NCBI RefSeq assembly: GCF_015560805.1
Contig: NZ_JADMSO010000006.1
Coordinates: 148,138 to 212,137, forward strand
Direction: 5' to 3'
From: Mediterraneibacter glycyrrhizinilyticus
Lineage (GTDB): Bacteria > Bacillota > Clostridia > Lachnospirales > Lachnospiraceae
DNA length: 64,000 bases
Both the position numbers and the translations under genes were made by a program. Each line of letters begins with the position of its first letter. The stretch's first letter is position 1. The notes beneath the pieces were generated by a model, which was not told the origin of the DNA, did no database searches, and saw only the letters and a list, made by a program, of their open reading frames with translations. This document shows positions 31,542-40,712 of this stretch, in pieces.

Positions 31542-32738
31542 CTATTCTTTGGATAACAGCGTACGATAGACTGCAAATGCGGCTGCTCCGATCGCCCCGG
31601 TATAGGGAGAGTAAGGCTTGATGATCAGTTCCTGTTTGGAGGGGAGCATAAAAAGGTTCGGTTCAAAATCAAGCTGCTTTTTTAAAAGAGCGACCGTGCT
31701 TGAAATATTGAATAACTCTCCGTGTATAAATACGCGTTTGCAGTCGATGATCATATTCAGGTTGGTGATCGTGGTAGCGATGCTTTTCACTGCCAAGGTG
31801 ATCAGCTTGACGAGAATAGTGTCCCCTAATTCGTATGCATTTAAGATCACGGGGAGCGTAATCTCATGCTCATCGTTTACCAGCTGATGTAAATAAGTAT
31901 CCGGACTGCTGTGGTAGAGGAGACGAGCTTTTTTGATCAGCCATGTCTCGCTTGCGTAGGTCTGGAGACAACCATGTTTTCCGCATTCGCATAATTCTCC
32001 GTCCGGGTGGACCGTCATGTGTCCGATCTCTCCGATCTTTAAATTCTGACTTCCATAGAGCGTGTCGTGGTACAGATGGGTACAGTGGATGCCCCGACCG
32101 ATATGGAAGAAAAGGAAATTGCTGTTGTCGACGTCAGGTTTCGTATAAAAAAGAGATTCGGCTCTCGTCATACAATGTACATTGTTGGAAAAATAGAGCG
32201 GGATGTCAAAGCATTCGGCGATTTTTCTGAGGTTGAAATTTTTCCAGGATGCATTGTTGGTCAGGATCTTTTCGGGAGCGTCTTTTGTGTAGTGACCGGG
32301 AATCGCGACGCCGATGCCCCGTACCTGATCGGAATATCCTGTTTGCTCAAGAAATCCGGCGAGAGATTTCACAAAGAAATCGGCATCAACAGGGGAATTT
32401 TTGTCGTGCGATACCGTCTCTTTTTGCAAAAGGATACCGGTATTGTCCGTCAGAACAAAGGAAAAGAATTTTTCCGATATTTCGGCGCCGACATAATAAG
32501 AGTGGGAGGGGGCGACGGAAAGCAGGATTTTTTTGCGTCCGACCTTATCCTGCAGATCGATCTCCTCACCGACTTCCCGGATCAGATCATCGGAGAGCAT
32601 CTCGGCAGTGAGCAGGCTGACGGTGGCGGGGGTGATCCCGGTATCCCGTGCGATGTCAATGCGGGAAATCGTATGTTTTGTATATATTTTATGAAGAATC
32701 GTGGAATAAAGAAGCTGTTGCTTTTTGGTTGTTTTCAT
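31542..32738 (-). CDS. ROK-family transcriptional repressor (NagC/XylR type)
   Basis: The 398 residues begin with a winged helix-turn-helix (HTISRIDIARDTGITPATVS), followed by a ROK domain. The domain has the zinc motif GELCECGKHGCLQTYAS and a glucokinase-like sugar pocket (GVAIPGHY, NNASWKNF). ROK repressors release DNA when a sugar or sugar phosphate binds. The gene is divergent from the PTS operon and very likely controls it. The ATG at 32738 follows AAGGAG; upstream in-frame codons lie in AT-rich leader and are rejected. Confidence 0.93.
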   Translation of the reverse strand: MKTTKKQQLLYSTILHKIYTKHTISRIDIARDTGITPATVSLLTAEMLSDDLIREVGEEIDLQDKVGRKKILLSVAPSHSYYVGAEISEKFFSFVLTDNTGILLQKETVSHDKNSPVDADFFVKSLAGFLEQTGYSDQVRGIGVAIPGHYTKDAPEKILTNNASWKNFNLRKIAECFDIPLYFSNNVHCMTRAESLFYTKPDVDNSNFLFFHIGRGIHCTHLYHDTLYGSQNLKIGEIGHMTVHPDGELCECGKHGCLQTYASETWLIKKARLLYHSSPDTYLHQLVNDEHEITLPVILNAYELGDTILVKLITLAVKSIATTITNLNMIIDCKRVFIHGELFNISSTVALLKKQLDFEPNLFMLPSKQELIIKPYSPYTGAIGAAAFAVYRTLLSKE

Positions 32739-33100
32739 AATATATGGTTTTCTCCTTGTAAAGATGCTTTCAACAAAATTATAACACGAAAAATGAAATT
32801 GGTCATTCAAAAATATCGAAAAATACATGAATTAATTATTTTTTAAAATTAAAAAACAGATGAGAATTATTTAAAACGGCAAAAACAGAGTAAAAATGCA
32901 CAAAAAATGATGCTAAAATTTATATAAAAAGCTGATATTAATTATAATTTAAAACTAATTATATACAAAAATGAAAGTTTATGTTATGGTATGAAACATA
33001 AAGAAACGTTATTTATCGCGAAAATTAATGTATCTTATGGATGATTGGTTATAATTTATAACTAAGAATGCAAAAGGAAATGAGAAAAGGAGAAAATATC
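32739..33100. other. AT-rich divergent control region of the ROK repressor and PTS operon
   Basis: 362 bases without a gene. TATAAT at 32944-32949 is the best -10 toward the PTS, but no good -35 stands 17 bases before it. The stretch around 32938-32963 (AATTATAATTTAAAACTAAT) is imperfectly palindromic and is a candidate ROK operator. The base composition makes chance matches likely. Confidence 0.4.
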
Positions 33101-34375
33101 ATGAATAAGTTTTTGAATGAAAAGCTGATGCCGGTCGCTTCAAAGATGGCCAGCAACAAATTTCTGATCGCAATCAGAGATGGTATCACATTGGCAATGC
33201 CGCTTCTTATCATCGGTTCTCTGCTGATGGTAATCGCAACAGGTTTCGCAATCCCGCCGTTGGAGAAATGGCTGGGAGACATGGGAATTGCAACATACCT
33301 GTGGAAAGGATCTGACAGCAGTTTCGGTCTGATCGGATTGGTGGCAAGTTTCGGAATTGCATATAGTCTGACAAAACAGTATAATGTAGACGGAGTTCCT
33401 TCCGGAATCGTTTCACTGTCTACATTCATCCTTGTTACACCGTTTGTTACCGGTGAAGCAGGAAACGGAATGCCGACGACTTATATGGCAGCACAGGGAC
33501 TGTTCGTAGCGATCGTACTTGGTCTGATCAACGGATGGGTATACCAGTGGTTTATCAATCATAATATCCAGATCAAAATGCCGGACAGCGTACCGCCTGC
33601 AGTATCCAAAAGTTTCAGCGCGATCCTTCCGGGAGCAACATTGATCGTAGGATGGCTGATCGTTTACGGAGTTCTGGATGCATTCAAACTGCCGAACCTT
33701 CACATGATCGCAAAGACTGTACTCGGAACACCGCTCGGATTACTCGGAAACAATATCATTGGTGTTGTGATCCTCGTAATGTGTTGTAGCGGTCTCTGGT
33801 TCGTTGGTCTCCACGGCGGAAACATCGTAAATAAGATCATGGAGCCGATCTGGCTGACAAACCTCGGAGAGAATGCAGAAGCATTCAAAGCAGGAGAAAA
33901 CCTGCAGCATATTTTCACAACACCGTTTATTGACAACTTTGTATACATCGGCGGAGCCGGAGCGACGATCGGTCTTGTACTTGCTCTGGCATGGATGGCG
34001 CGCAGAAAGAATGCAAGTAAACAGGCGAAGACACTGACTCCGATCACGGTAGTTCCGGGACTGTTCAACATCAATGAGCCGACAATGTTCGGTATTCCGG
34101 TTGTATTGAACATCCTGCTTCTGATCCCGTTTGTTGTAGCGCCGGTTGTAAACCTGATCATTTCCTACTTATCCATGGCATCGGGACTGGTACCGCTGAC
34201 TTATACAGCGCCTGGCTGGACAACACCGCCGGTTATCAGTGGTTTCCTTGCGACGGGAAGTATCCGGGCATCGATCCTGCAGATCATCCTGGTCGTAGCG
34301 GATATCCTGTTATACCTTCCGTTTGTGGCGGCAGTTGAGAAACGCTTCAAAGCAGACGAAGAACAGGCAAAATAA
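33101..34375 (+). CDS. PTS lactose/cellobiose-family EIIC permease
   Basis: The 424-residue integral membrane protein has the EIIC (Lac family) pattern: KFLIAIRDGITLAMPLLIIGS at the start, several membrane helices, and the sugar-site segment TVVPGLFNINEPTMFGIPVVLN. It transports and, with IIB and IIA encoded downstream, phosphorylates a beta-glucoside or similar disaccharide. The ATG at 33101 has AAAAGGAG upstream; an earlier in-frame ATG at 33068 has no site. The usual 6-phospho-glycosidase partner is absent, so the sugar is unknown. Confidence 0.93.
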   Translation: MNKFLNEKLMPVASKMASNKFLIAIRDGITLAMPLLIIGSLLMVIATGFAIPPLEKWLGDMGIATYLWKGSDSSFGLIGLVASFGIAYSLTKQYNVDGVPSGIVSLSTFILVTPFVTGEAGNGMPTTYMAAQGLFVAIVLGLINGWVYQWFINHNIQIKMPDSVPPAVSKSFSAILPGATLIVGWLIVYGVLDAFKLPNLHMIAKTVLGTPLGLLGNNIIGVVILVMCCSGLWFVGLHGGNIVNKIMEPIWLTNLGENAEAFKAGENLQHIFTTPFIDNFVYIGGAGATIGLVLALAWMARRKNASKQAKTLTPITVVPGLFNINEPTMFGIPVVLNILLLIPFVVAPVVNLIISYLSMASGLVPLTYTAPGWTTPPVISGFLATGSIRASILQIILVVADILLYLPFVAAVEKRFKADEEQAK

Positions 34376-34404
34376 TAAACAAGAATTGAAGGAGCTTTGA
34401 AAAT

Positions 34405-35301
34405 ATGAAACGGCTGATTAGTGCAAACACATCAGAAATGCTGGCAATGAATGCGGCAGAGTTGAAACAGAGTATTAAAGCGAGCGAGGGGCGTGTCATT
34501 CTTTCAGAGAATGTGGCAACAAGAGAAACATATATCGGCGACATCACAAATGCAGAGATTGCCCGTGCATTCGGAGCGGATCTGATCCTGCTCAACTGTG
34601 TGGATGTTCTGGAGCCGGACATTTACGGTTTGGAGCACGACAAGGATAATTTTGTTTCGGAATTACATCGTCTGGTAGGACGTCCGATCGGCGTTAATCT
34701 GGAACCGGTAGATCTCGAAGCGGAGATGCTGGAAGACAGACTGGAGATTCCGAAAGGACGCCAGCTCAATCTGGAGACGGTAAAACGTTTGGAAGAGCTC
34801 GGATTTGATTTTGTATGTCTGACCGGAAATCCGGGAACCGGAGTGACAAACGAACAGATCGAGAAAGCGATCCGTCTGACAAAAGAACATTTCTCGGGAA
34901 TGGTCATCGCAGGAAAGATGCATGGCGCCGGATCAGACGAGCCGGTAGCGGATCTTGCAACTGCAAAGAAATTTGTGGAAGCAGGTGCGGATGTGATTTT
35001 GGTTCCGGCGGTGGGAACCGTACCGGGATTTGACACAGACGAACTGAAGCGTGTAGTGAAAGAAGTTCATCGCTGCGGCGGTCTGGTACTGTCTGCGATC
35101 GGAACGAGTCAGGAAAGTTCCGACGAAGATACGATCAAGGAGATTGCGATCATGAATAAGATTTGCGGAGTCGATATTCAACATATCGGAGATGCGGGAT
35201 ACGGCGGAGTTGCACCGGTGGAAAATCTGCTGGCGATCAGCAAGGCGCTTCGGGGCGTACGTCATACAGTATCTATGATCGCGCGTTCGATCAATCGGTA
35301 G
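34405..35301 (+). CDS. Uncharacterised PTS-associated protein, probable TIM-barrel enzyme
   Basis: I do not recognise a named function. The 298 residues have alternating strands and helices ending in Gly/Asp-rich loops typical of TIM barrels: FGADLILLNCVDVLEPD, PIGVNLEPVD, GFDFVCLTGNPGTGVTN, GMVIAGKMHGAGSDEP, AGADVILVPAVGTVPG, GGLVLSAIGTSQESSDED and IQHIGDAGYGG. A phosphate-binding barrel of the PEP-mutase or aldolase type is possible. Database entries of this kind are often labelled simply as conserved proteins. It lies inside the operon between EIIC and EIIB, so it probably acts on the phosphorylated sugar or senses it. Confidence 0.75.
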   Translation: MKRLISANTSEMLAMNAAELKQSIKASEGRVILSENVATRETYIGDITNAEIARAFGADLILLNCVDVLEPDIYGLEHDKDNFVSELHRLVGRPIGVNLEPVDLEAEMLEDRLEIPKGRQLNLETVKRLEELGFDFVCLTGNPGTGVTNEQIEKAIRLTKEHFSGMVIAGKMHGAGSDEPVADLATAKKFVEAGADVILVPAVGTVPGFDTDELKRVVKEVHRCGGLVLSAIGTSQESSDEDTIKEIAIMNKICGVDIQHIGDAGYGGVAPVENLLAISKALRGVRHTVSMIARSINR

Positions 35302-35317
35302 AAAGGAAGTTTTGGAT

Positions 35318-35638
35318 ATGGAAAAGAAAACGATCATGCTGGCATGTGCAGCAGGAATGAGTACAAGTCTTTTGGTTTCAAAGATGCAGAAAGCAGCCGA
35401 AGAACAGGGCGTGGATGCGGAGATTTTTGCGGTGGCAGCGGCAGAAGCACCGGATTATGCGGAAAAACAGCATATCGACGTAGTTCTATTGGGACCACAG
35501 GTACGTTTTATGGAAGCGGATTTTAAGAAAAAGATGGAGCCGAAAGGGATTCCGGTAGGTGTGATCCCAATGTCAGACTATGGAATGATGAACGGTGCAA
35601 AAGTTCTGGATTTTGCAAATCAGTTGATGGAAGGATAA
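35318..35638 (+). CDS. PTS lactose/cellobiose-family EIIB
   Basis: A 106-residue phosphocarrier with the active-site cysteine in IMLACAAGMSTSLLV, which is phosphorylated by EIIA and passes the phosphate to the sugar in EIIC. The remaining segments (DVVLLGPQVRFM, GVIPMSDYGMMNG) match the family. The ATG at 35318 lies about 8 bases after AAGGAAG; a TTG two codons earlier is less likely. It ends 2 bases before the EIIA gene. Confidence 0.95.
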   Translation: MEKKTIMLACAAGMSTSLLVSKMQKAAEEQGVDAEIFAVAAAEAPDYAEKQHIDVVLLGPQVRFMEADFKKKMEPKGIPVGVIPMSDYGMMNGAKVLDFANQLMEG

Positions 35639-35640
35639 GA

Positions 35641-35964
35641 ATGATGGACGAGAAGAATATACAGGCGATCATGAATCTGATCATCTACGGCGGAGACGGA
35701 AAGAGTTCTGCCATGGAGGCGATCCATGCAGCGAAAGAGGGTAATTTTGACCTTGCAGACGAAAAGATCCGGGCGGCGGAGAAGTCTCTGCTTGAAGCAC
35801 ATCACACACAGACTGAGATGCTGACACAGGAAGCGAACGGAGATTCTGTGGAAATGTCACTTTTGATGGTTCACGGACAGGATCATCTGATGACGGGAAT
35901 GATGTTCAAAGATCTTGCAAAAGAATTGGTAGATGTTTATCGTACGATCAAAAAAGACAACTAG
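35641..35964 (+). CDS. PTS lactose/cellobiose-family EIIA
   Basis: A 107-residue all-helical phosphocarrier. It accepts phosphate from HPr on the histidine in LMVHGQDHLMTGM and forms trimers via the C-terminal helices. The N-terminal IMNLIIYGGDGKSSAMEAI and DEKIRAAEKSLLEAHHTQTEM match the family. Last gene of the PTS operon, followed by a terminator. Confidence 0.95.
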   Translation: MMDEKNIQAIMNLIIYGGDGKSSAMEAIHAAKEGNFDLADEKIRAAEKSLLEAHHTQTEMLTQEANGDSVEMSLLMVHGQDHLMTGMMFKDLAKELVDVYRTIKKDN

Positions 35965-35988
35965 AACTTGTCGGTCATAAAGTGAGAG

Positions 35989-36042
35989 ACGGGGCGCTAT
36001 GACATAAGTGGGAGACCACCTGTGCCACAGCGTCCCGTTTTT
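35989..36042 (+). terminator. Rho-independent terminator after the PTS operon
   Basis: ACGGGGCGCT (35989-35998) and AGCGTCCCGT (36029-36038) pair over 10 bases with one G-T. An inner GTGG/CCAC hairpin is present and a T-run follows. Confidence 0.88.
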
Positions 36043-36106
36043 GCTTTTCAACTCCAAAAACTTGGTGTATACTTAATCTAAGTTTGCGATACAGGAGAGA
36101 AAAAGT

Positions 36107-37720
36107 ATGTATAAGGTATTGTTGGTAGATGATGAGATCCTGGTACGGAAAGCGATCGGAAAGAAATTGGAGTGGAATCAGCTTGGCTTTGAACTGGTCG
36201 GTGATTGCGAGAATGGAAAAGATGCGATTGAATTTGTAAAAGAACATCCGGTTGATGTGGTGCTGACAGACATCTGTATGCCGCACATTGACGGTATGGG
36301 TCTGAGCAAGTGGCTGTATGAGAACTGCCCGCAGACGACGATCATCATTTTCAGCGGTTACAGTGATTTTGAGTACGCAAAACAGGCGCTCCAGTACAAA
36401 GTGGCGGAGTATATCCTGAAACCGGTGACAGCGAAAGAACTTTCCGAAGTGCTGACAAGGATCCGGAAAAAGCTGGATGGAGAGCGAAAACAGGAACAGC
36501 GGTTGGATACGCTGTCGCGGGCATACCGTAATTATACGAAGAATGAATCCGTGATCATCGGAAAAGCGCTGCAAAGACTTGTGCAGGGAACGCAGGATAC
36601 GATGCAGTGTCTTCAGGAACTGGATGAGTTTGGCGTGCGGATCGAGGGAAGCGCATTCCGTGTGGCCGCGGTGGATATTGACCTTTATGCGGAATGGAAA
36701 GGCGGCAATGAGGGAGAACTGAAAAAAGAGAGCGCGCTGATGGCATTTGTTGTGGAGAATGTCAGCGGCGAGATTGTGGCAGAACATCACGCAGGGATCG
36801 CATACCGGGATTCGGATAACCGGATCTGCATCCTGTTCTGGACAAACCGACCGAACGAATTTCGCAGGGAAGTGGAAGAAATCTGCAGGGAGATCCAGGA
36901 AAATGTCTACCGGGCGATGAAATTATGTGTTTCCATTTCGATTGGGTGTTATGTGGATACGCCGGATCTTCTTTATCAGTCTTACGAATGTGCGGCGGAA
37001 GCGTTGAAATATCGTTACAGCCGTGGAATGGGAGCGATATTTGACTGTGAGGAGAAGCTCTGCGAGGCGGATTTTAAAGATCTTTCCGGAGAATTGAAAA
37101 AGATCGCGCTGGCGATCCGGAGCGGTGACAAAGCCAAGATGGAAGAACATCTCGATCATATTGAGACATGGATCCGTGAGAGAATGGTCGGAAGAAACCG
37201 GGCATGGGGATATTTAAACCGTCTGCTGCATGTGATCCATGAGATGGTCAGAGAGACAGACGAGGCGTTTACGCTTCCGGAAGATGTGATTTCGTCTGTG
37301 GCGTCGGCATATTCCATAAAAGAAGCGATGAAACTTGTCCGGCAATATGCGGCAAAAGGAATGGAGGCGCGCGCTCGTTCCGGACAGACAAGCGGGGAGC
37401 GTCAGGCGGCAATGGCGCTGGATTACATAAGAGAACATTACGGGGACAGCGAACTGGGACTGAACCAGATCTGTGAATACTTAAATATCAGCACAAGCCG
37501 GTTCAGCAGCATTTTTAAAGAATCGACCGGAATGACATTTTTGGAAGCTTTGTCCAATATCCGTATGGAAAAAGCCAGGCAGCTTCTCTGTCAGACAACG
37601 CTGAAAAATTATGAGATCGCGGAAAAAGTCGGATTCAGCGATCCCCATTATTTCAGCATCGCATTTAAAAAGGCGACGGGGATGACGCCGAAAGAATATG
37701 CCAGGGAGAACGGCAGATGA
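36107..37720 (+). CDS. Response regulator with AraC output domain (YesN-like)
   Basis: The 537 residues have an N-terminal receiver (KVLLVDDEILVRKA; phosphoacceptor aspartate in VVLTDICMPHIDG; lysine in YILKPVTAKEL), a long middle region and a C-terminal AraC double helix-turn-helix (LGLNQICEYLNISTSRFSSI and GFSDPHYFSIAFKKATGMTP). It is the output half of a two-component system. Its stop overlaps the kinase start by 4 bases. The ABC importer downstream of the signalling genes is its probable target. Confidence 0.94.
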   Translation: MYKVLLVDDEILVRKAIGKKLEWNQLGFELVGDCENGKDAIEFVKEHPVDVVLTDICMPHIDGMGLSKWLYENCPQTTIIIFSGYSDFEYAKQALQYKVAEYILKPVTAKELSEVLTRIRKKLDGERKQEQRLDTLSRAYRNYTKNESVIIGKALQRLVQGTQDTMQCLQELDEFGVRIEGSAFRVAAVDIDLYAEWKGGNEGELKKESALMAFVVENVSGEIVAEHHAGIAYRDSDNRICILFWTNRPNEFRREVEEICREIQENVYRAMKLCVSISIGCYVDTPDLLYQSYECAAEALKYRYSRGMGAIFDCEEKLCEADFKDLSGELKKIALAIRSGDKAKMEEHLDHIETWIRERMVGRNRAWGYLNRLLHVIHEMVRETDEAFTLPEDVISSVASAYSIKEAMKLVRQYAAKGMEARARSGQTSGERQAAMALDYIREHYGDSELGLNQICEYLNISTSRFSSIFKESTGMTFLEALSNIRMEKARQLLCQTTLKNYEIAEKVGFSDPHYFSIAFKKATGMTPKEYARENGR

Positions 37721-39525
37721 AGAAACCTAATCTGATCACAAGAATGTTTGGAAAATTTAAGAGCATCCAGAGCACGATGCTTGTGTCATTTTCGGCGCTG
37801 ATGGTACTTGCCATGCTGGTTTTCATGGTGATCGCGATGCGTTATACGAGCGGGACGATCTACGAAAATTCGATCAATTATATGAGTCAGATCATCCAGC
37901 AGGTCAACTATGACATCGATACTTATATTGAATATATGGAAAATATCTCCTCGGTCATCGCAAAAAGCAGCGATGTGCCGCGGTATCTGTTTGACCAGAA
38001 CCAGACGGAAGCGGAGAGGGAGGCGGAAAAAGAACGGATCCTGACCCAGTTTCAGACGATCATGGAAAGCAGGGACGATATTTATAATGTGGCGGCTGTG
38101 GCGAAGAACGGAAGATATATCATCAACCAGGGGGACGACGAGCTGACAGGGTATGTGGATATCGAGTCTCTGGACTGGTATCAGGCGGCGATGGAATCGA
38201 AAAGCGGGATCGCGGTGTCCTCTTCTCATGTGCAGAATGCGATCCAGTCCAGCTATAAATGGGTGATCACACTGAGCAGAGCGCTTGTGAACAACCAGAC
38301 CGGAGAGCGGGAGGGGCTCTTTTTTGTGGATCTGAATTACAGTGCGATCAGTGATCTGTGTAATAATAACAGTATTGAAGAAAAAGGATATATTTTTGTA
38401 TTGGATGCGGAGGGGAATATTGTATATCATCCGAAACAGCAGTTGATGTACGGCGGGTTAAAAACCGAAAATATCGACGCGATCATGGAGTGCAGGGAAG
38501 ATTCTCTGATCATTGACGAGGGTGGGGACAGTAAGCTTTATACGATGTCCAAATCCAAGAGGACAGGCTGGACGGTAGTGGGCGCGGCTTATACATCGGA
38601 ATTGCTGAAAAATAACGAACAGGCGCAGATGTGGTATCTGCTTGTGGCATCGATCCTGCTCCTTGCCGTGATCGGCATTTCAAGCATCATCTCCCGGGAG
38701 ATCACAAAACCGATCCGTTCCCTCAGGGATTCCATGCGGAAAGTACAGAACGGACAGTTTGGCACCCATGTGGAAGTGATCACGGAAAATGAGATCGGAA
38801 GCCTCGGAAGATCGTTCAATCTGATGACCAGCGAGATCCAGGCGCTGATGGAGCAGAATGTATACGAACAGAAGCAGAAACGAAAAAGTGAACTGAAAGC
38901 ATTGCAGGCACAGATCAATCCTCATTTCTTATATAATACGCTGGATTCGATCATCTGGATGTCGGAAGCGGGAGAAAACGACGAGGTCGTGGAAATGACC
39001 TCTGCTCTGGCAAGACTCCTGCGCCAGAGTATCAGTAACGATAAGGAAGAGGTCGAGCTGGAAAAAGAGATCGAGTATGTGAAAAATTATCTGACGATCC
39101 AGAAAATGCGTTACAAAGATAAGCTGGAATTTTTTATTTATGTTGATCCGAGAGTGGCGCATGTCCCGATCATCAAGCTTGTGCTGCAGCCGTTGGTGGA
39201 AAATGCGATCTATCACGGGATCAAGTATAAAGAGACAAAAGGAAATTTAAAAATTTATGCAAGACCTGTGGACGGCAGAGTTGAGATCGTCGTGGCAGAC
39301 GACGGGATCGGTATGGATGAAGATGTGATGGAACATATTTTTGATGAGCATCGGAAAGAGCAGAAACGCAACGGCGTGGGAGTACCGAATGTGCAGAAGC
39401 GGCTGAAACTTCAGTACGGATCGGAGTACGGCATCCGTTATGAGAGTGTGAAAGGCGCGGGCACGAAGGCTGTGATCACGATTCCGGTCGATGGAGGCAG
39501 GACAGATGAAAAAATGGATGAGTAA
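37717..39525 (+). CDS. Sensor histidine kinase (YesM/LytS-type)
   Basis: The 602 residues show a first membrane helix (about residues 20-45), a large extracytoplasmic sensing region, a second helix near 305-325 and a HAMP segment (ITKPIRSLRDSMRKVQNGQF). The His_kinase domain has its phosphorylated histidine in AQINPHFLYNTLDSIIW, and a C-terminal ATPase follows (QPLVENAIYHGIKY, VVADDGIGM). It overlaps both neighbours, indicating one operon. With the anchored binding protein downstream it probably senses an external sugar. Confidence 0.94.
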   Translation: MKKPNLITRMFGKFKSIQSTMLVSFSALMVLAMLVFMVIAMRYTSGTIYENSINYMSQIIQQVNYDIDTYIEYMENISSVIAKSSDVPRYLFDQNQTEAEREAEKERILTQFQTIMESRDDIYNVAAVAKNGRYIINQGDDELTGYVDIESLDWYQAAMESKSGIAVSSSHVQNAIQSSYKWVITLSRALVNNQTGEREGLFFVDLNYSAISDLCNNNSIEEKGYIFVLDAEGNIVYHPKQQLMYGGLKTENIDAIMECREDSLIIDEGGDSKLYTMSKSKRTGWTVVGAAYTSELLKNNEQAQMWYLLVASILLLAVIGISSIISREITKPIRSLRDSMRKVQNGQFGTHVEVITENEIGSLGRSFNLMTSEIQALMEQNVYEQKQKRKSELKALQAQINPHFLYNTLDSIIWMSEAGENDEVVEMTSALARLLRQSISNDKEEVELEKEIEYVKNYLTIQKMRYKDKLEFFIYVDPRVAHVPIIKLVLQPLVENAIYHGIKYKETKGNLKIYARPVDGRVEIVVADDGIGMDEDVMEHIFDEHRKEQKRNGVGVPNVQKRLKLQYGSEYGIRYESVKGAGTKAVITIPVDGGRTDEKMDE

Positions 39526-40504
39526 AAACCATAAAATCGGGATATTAATGACTGTGGCGCTGACATTTGTAGTTGTCTGTCTCGGCGTGCGGCTGGCGAG
39601 GAATGATCCGGATGAGGCGGAAACGTATCATCTGATCTTTATCCCCAAGACGATCGATCCGGCAAACGGGTTTTGGACAGCCCTGATCGACGGTGCGAAA
39701 CTGGGAGCGGAGGAGATGGGGGCAGAGATTGAAGTGATGGGAGCCGGCGCTGAGGAAGATGTGGAAGAGCAGATCGAGATCATCCGGCAGAGCATGGAAA
39801 AGGAACCGGATGCGCTTCTTGTCGCTCCGGGAGATTATTCTGAAGTTTCGGATGTGCTGCAGGAAGTCGTGGATGCGGGGATCCCGCTGATCCTCTTGGA
39901 TTCTGTGATCGACAGGGATATTGCGGTTTCGGAGATCGGAACGGACAATTACCGCGCGGGAAAAGAACTGGGAGAATACGCGGCGACACTTATAGATGGG
40001 GAGGGAGAGATCGGGATCGTTTCCCATGTGAAAGGCTCGTCCACTGCAATGGAGAGAAGCAATGGGATCTGTGACGGAATGGGGGAGGCTTCGCATCAGA
40101 TCCGTTCTATCGTCTACTGCAACTCCTCTTATGAGAAAGCATATGAATTGACAAAGGATATGCTGAACCGTTATCCGCAGATCAGTCTGCTCGTTGCGAC
40201 CAATGAGTACGGCGCTATCGGAGCTGCCCGCGCAGTCAATGATCTCGGGCTTGCGGGAAAAGTGAAAATGGTGGGATTTGACAGCTCTGTCGAGGAGATC
40301 CAGTTGCTGGAGATGGGGGTGTTTCAGGCGATTATCATCCAGAAGCCGGTGAATATGGGATATCTCGGCGTCGAGCAGGCGATCCATGTTCTGAACGGAA
40401 AAAAGGCGGAGCCAAAGCTGGACTCCGGAAGTAAGCTGATCACAAAAGAGAATCTGTATGAAGACGAAAACCAGAGACTGCTGTATCCGTTTTCCGGGCA
40501 GTAG
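39506..40504 (+). CDS. Membrane-anchored sugar-binding protein linked to the two-component system
   Basis: The 332 residues have one N-terminal hydrophobic helix (about residues 11-30, no lipobox) and a periplasmic-binding-protein type 1 domain (AETYHLIFIPKTIDPANGFW, DALLVAPGDYSE, IPLILLDSVID, MVGFDSSVEEIQ). It is not an importer subunit by position: it overlaps the kinase gene by 20 bases and is followed by a terminator. In such loci the binding protein presents sugar to the kinase as a co-sensor. The ATG at 39506 follows GGAGGCAGG. Confidence 0.9.
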   Translation: MKKWMSKNHKIGILMTVALTFVVVCLGVRLARNDPDEAETYHLIFIPKTIDPANGFWTALIDGAKLGAEEMGAEIEVMGAGAEEDVEEQIEIIRQSMEKEPDALLVAPGDYSEVSDVLQEVVDAGIPLILLDSVIDRDIAVSEIGTDNYRAGKELGEYAATLIDGEGEIGIVSHVKGSSTAMERSNGICDGMGEASHQIRSIVYCNSSYEKAYELTKDMLNRYPQISLLVATNEYGAIGAARAVNDLGLAGKVKMVGFDSSVEEIQLLEMGVFQAIIIQKPVNMGYLGVEQAIHVLNGKKAEPKLDSGSKLITKENLYEDENQRLLYPFSGQ

Positions 40505-40532
40505 AGAGAAAAACGAAAATATAAGAAAATGT

Positions 40533-40576
40533 AAAAAGGTTAAAAAATTACGGGCAGTAGTTTTTTAACCTTTTTT
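40533..40576 (+). terminator. Rho-independent terminator after the sensing operon
   Basis: AAAAAGGTTAAAAAA (40533-40547) and its exact complement (40561-40575) flank a 13-base loop and continue into T. The AT-rich stem is long and perfect. Confidence 0.85.
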
Positions 40577-40584
40577 AGTAAGAA

Positions 40585-40619
40585 TTTCAATTTCTATTTT
40601 GAAACAGGGCGACTATAAT
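40585..40619 (+). promoter_or_regulatory. Candidate activated promoter of the second ABC importer
   Basis: The inverted repeat TTTCAA-N8-TTGAAA (40585-40604) stands where the -35 should be, and a perfect TATAAT lies at 40614-40619. A good -10 without a -35 and with a palindrome at that position fits activation, probably by the upstream response regulator (inference). Confidence 0.5.
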
Positions 40620-40712
40620 AAACCTATGTTCCGGGGACAGCAGATGTCTTCGGGGCGCTTTCTGACGCAGGGACAGAAAACGCGTAATCTTATTGAAGTA
40701 GGAGGAAGAAGA

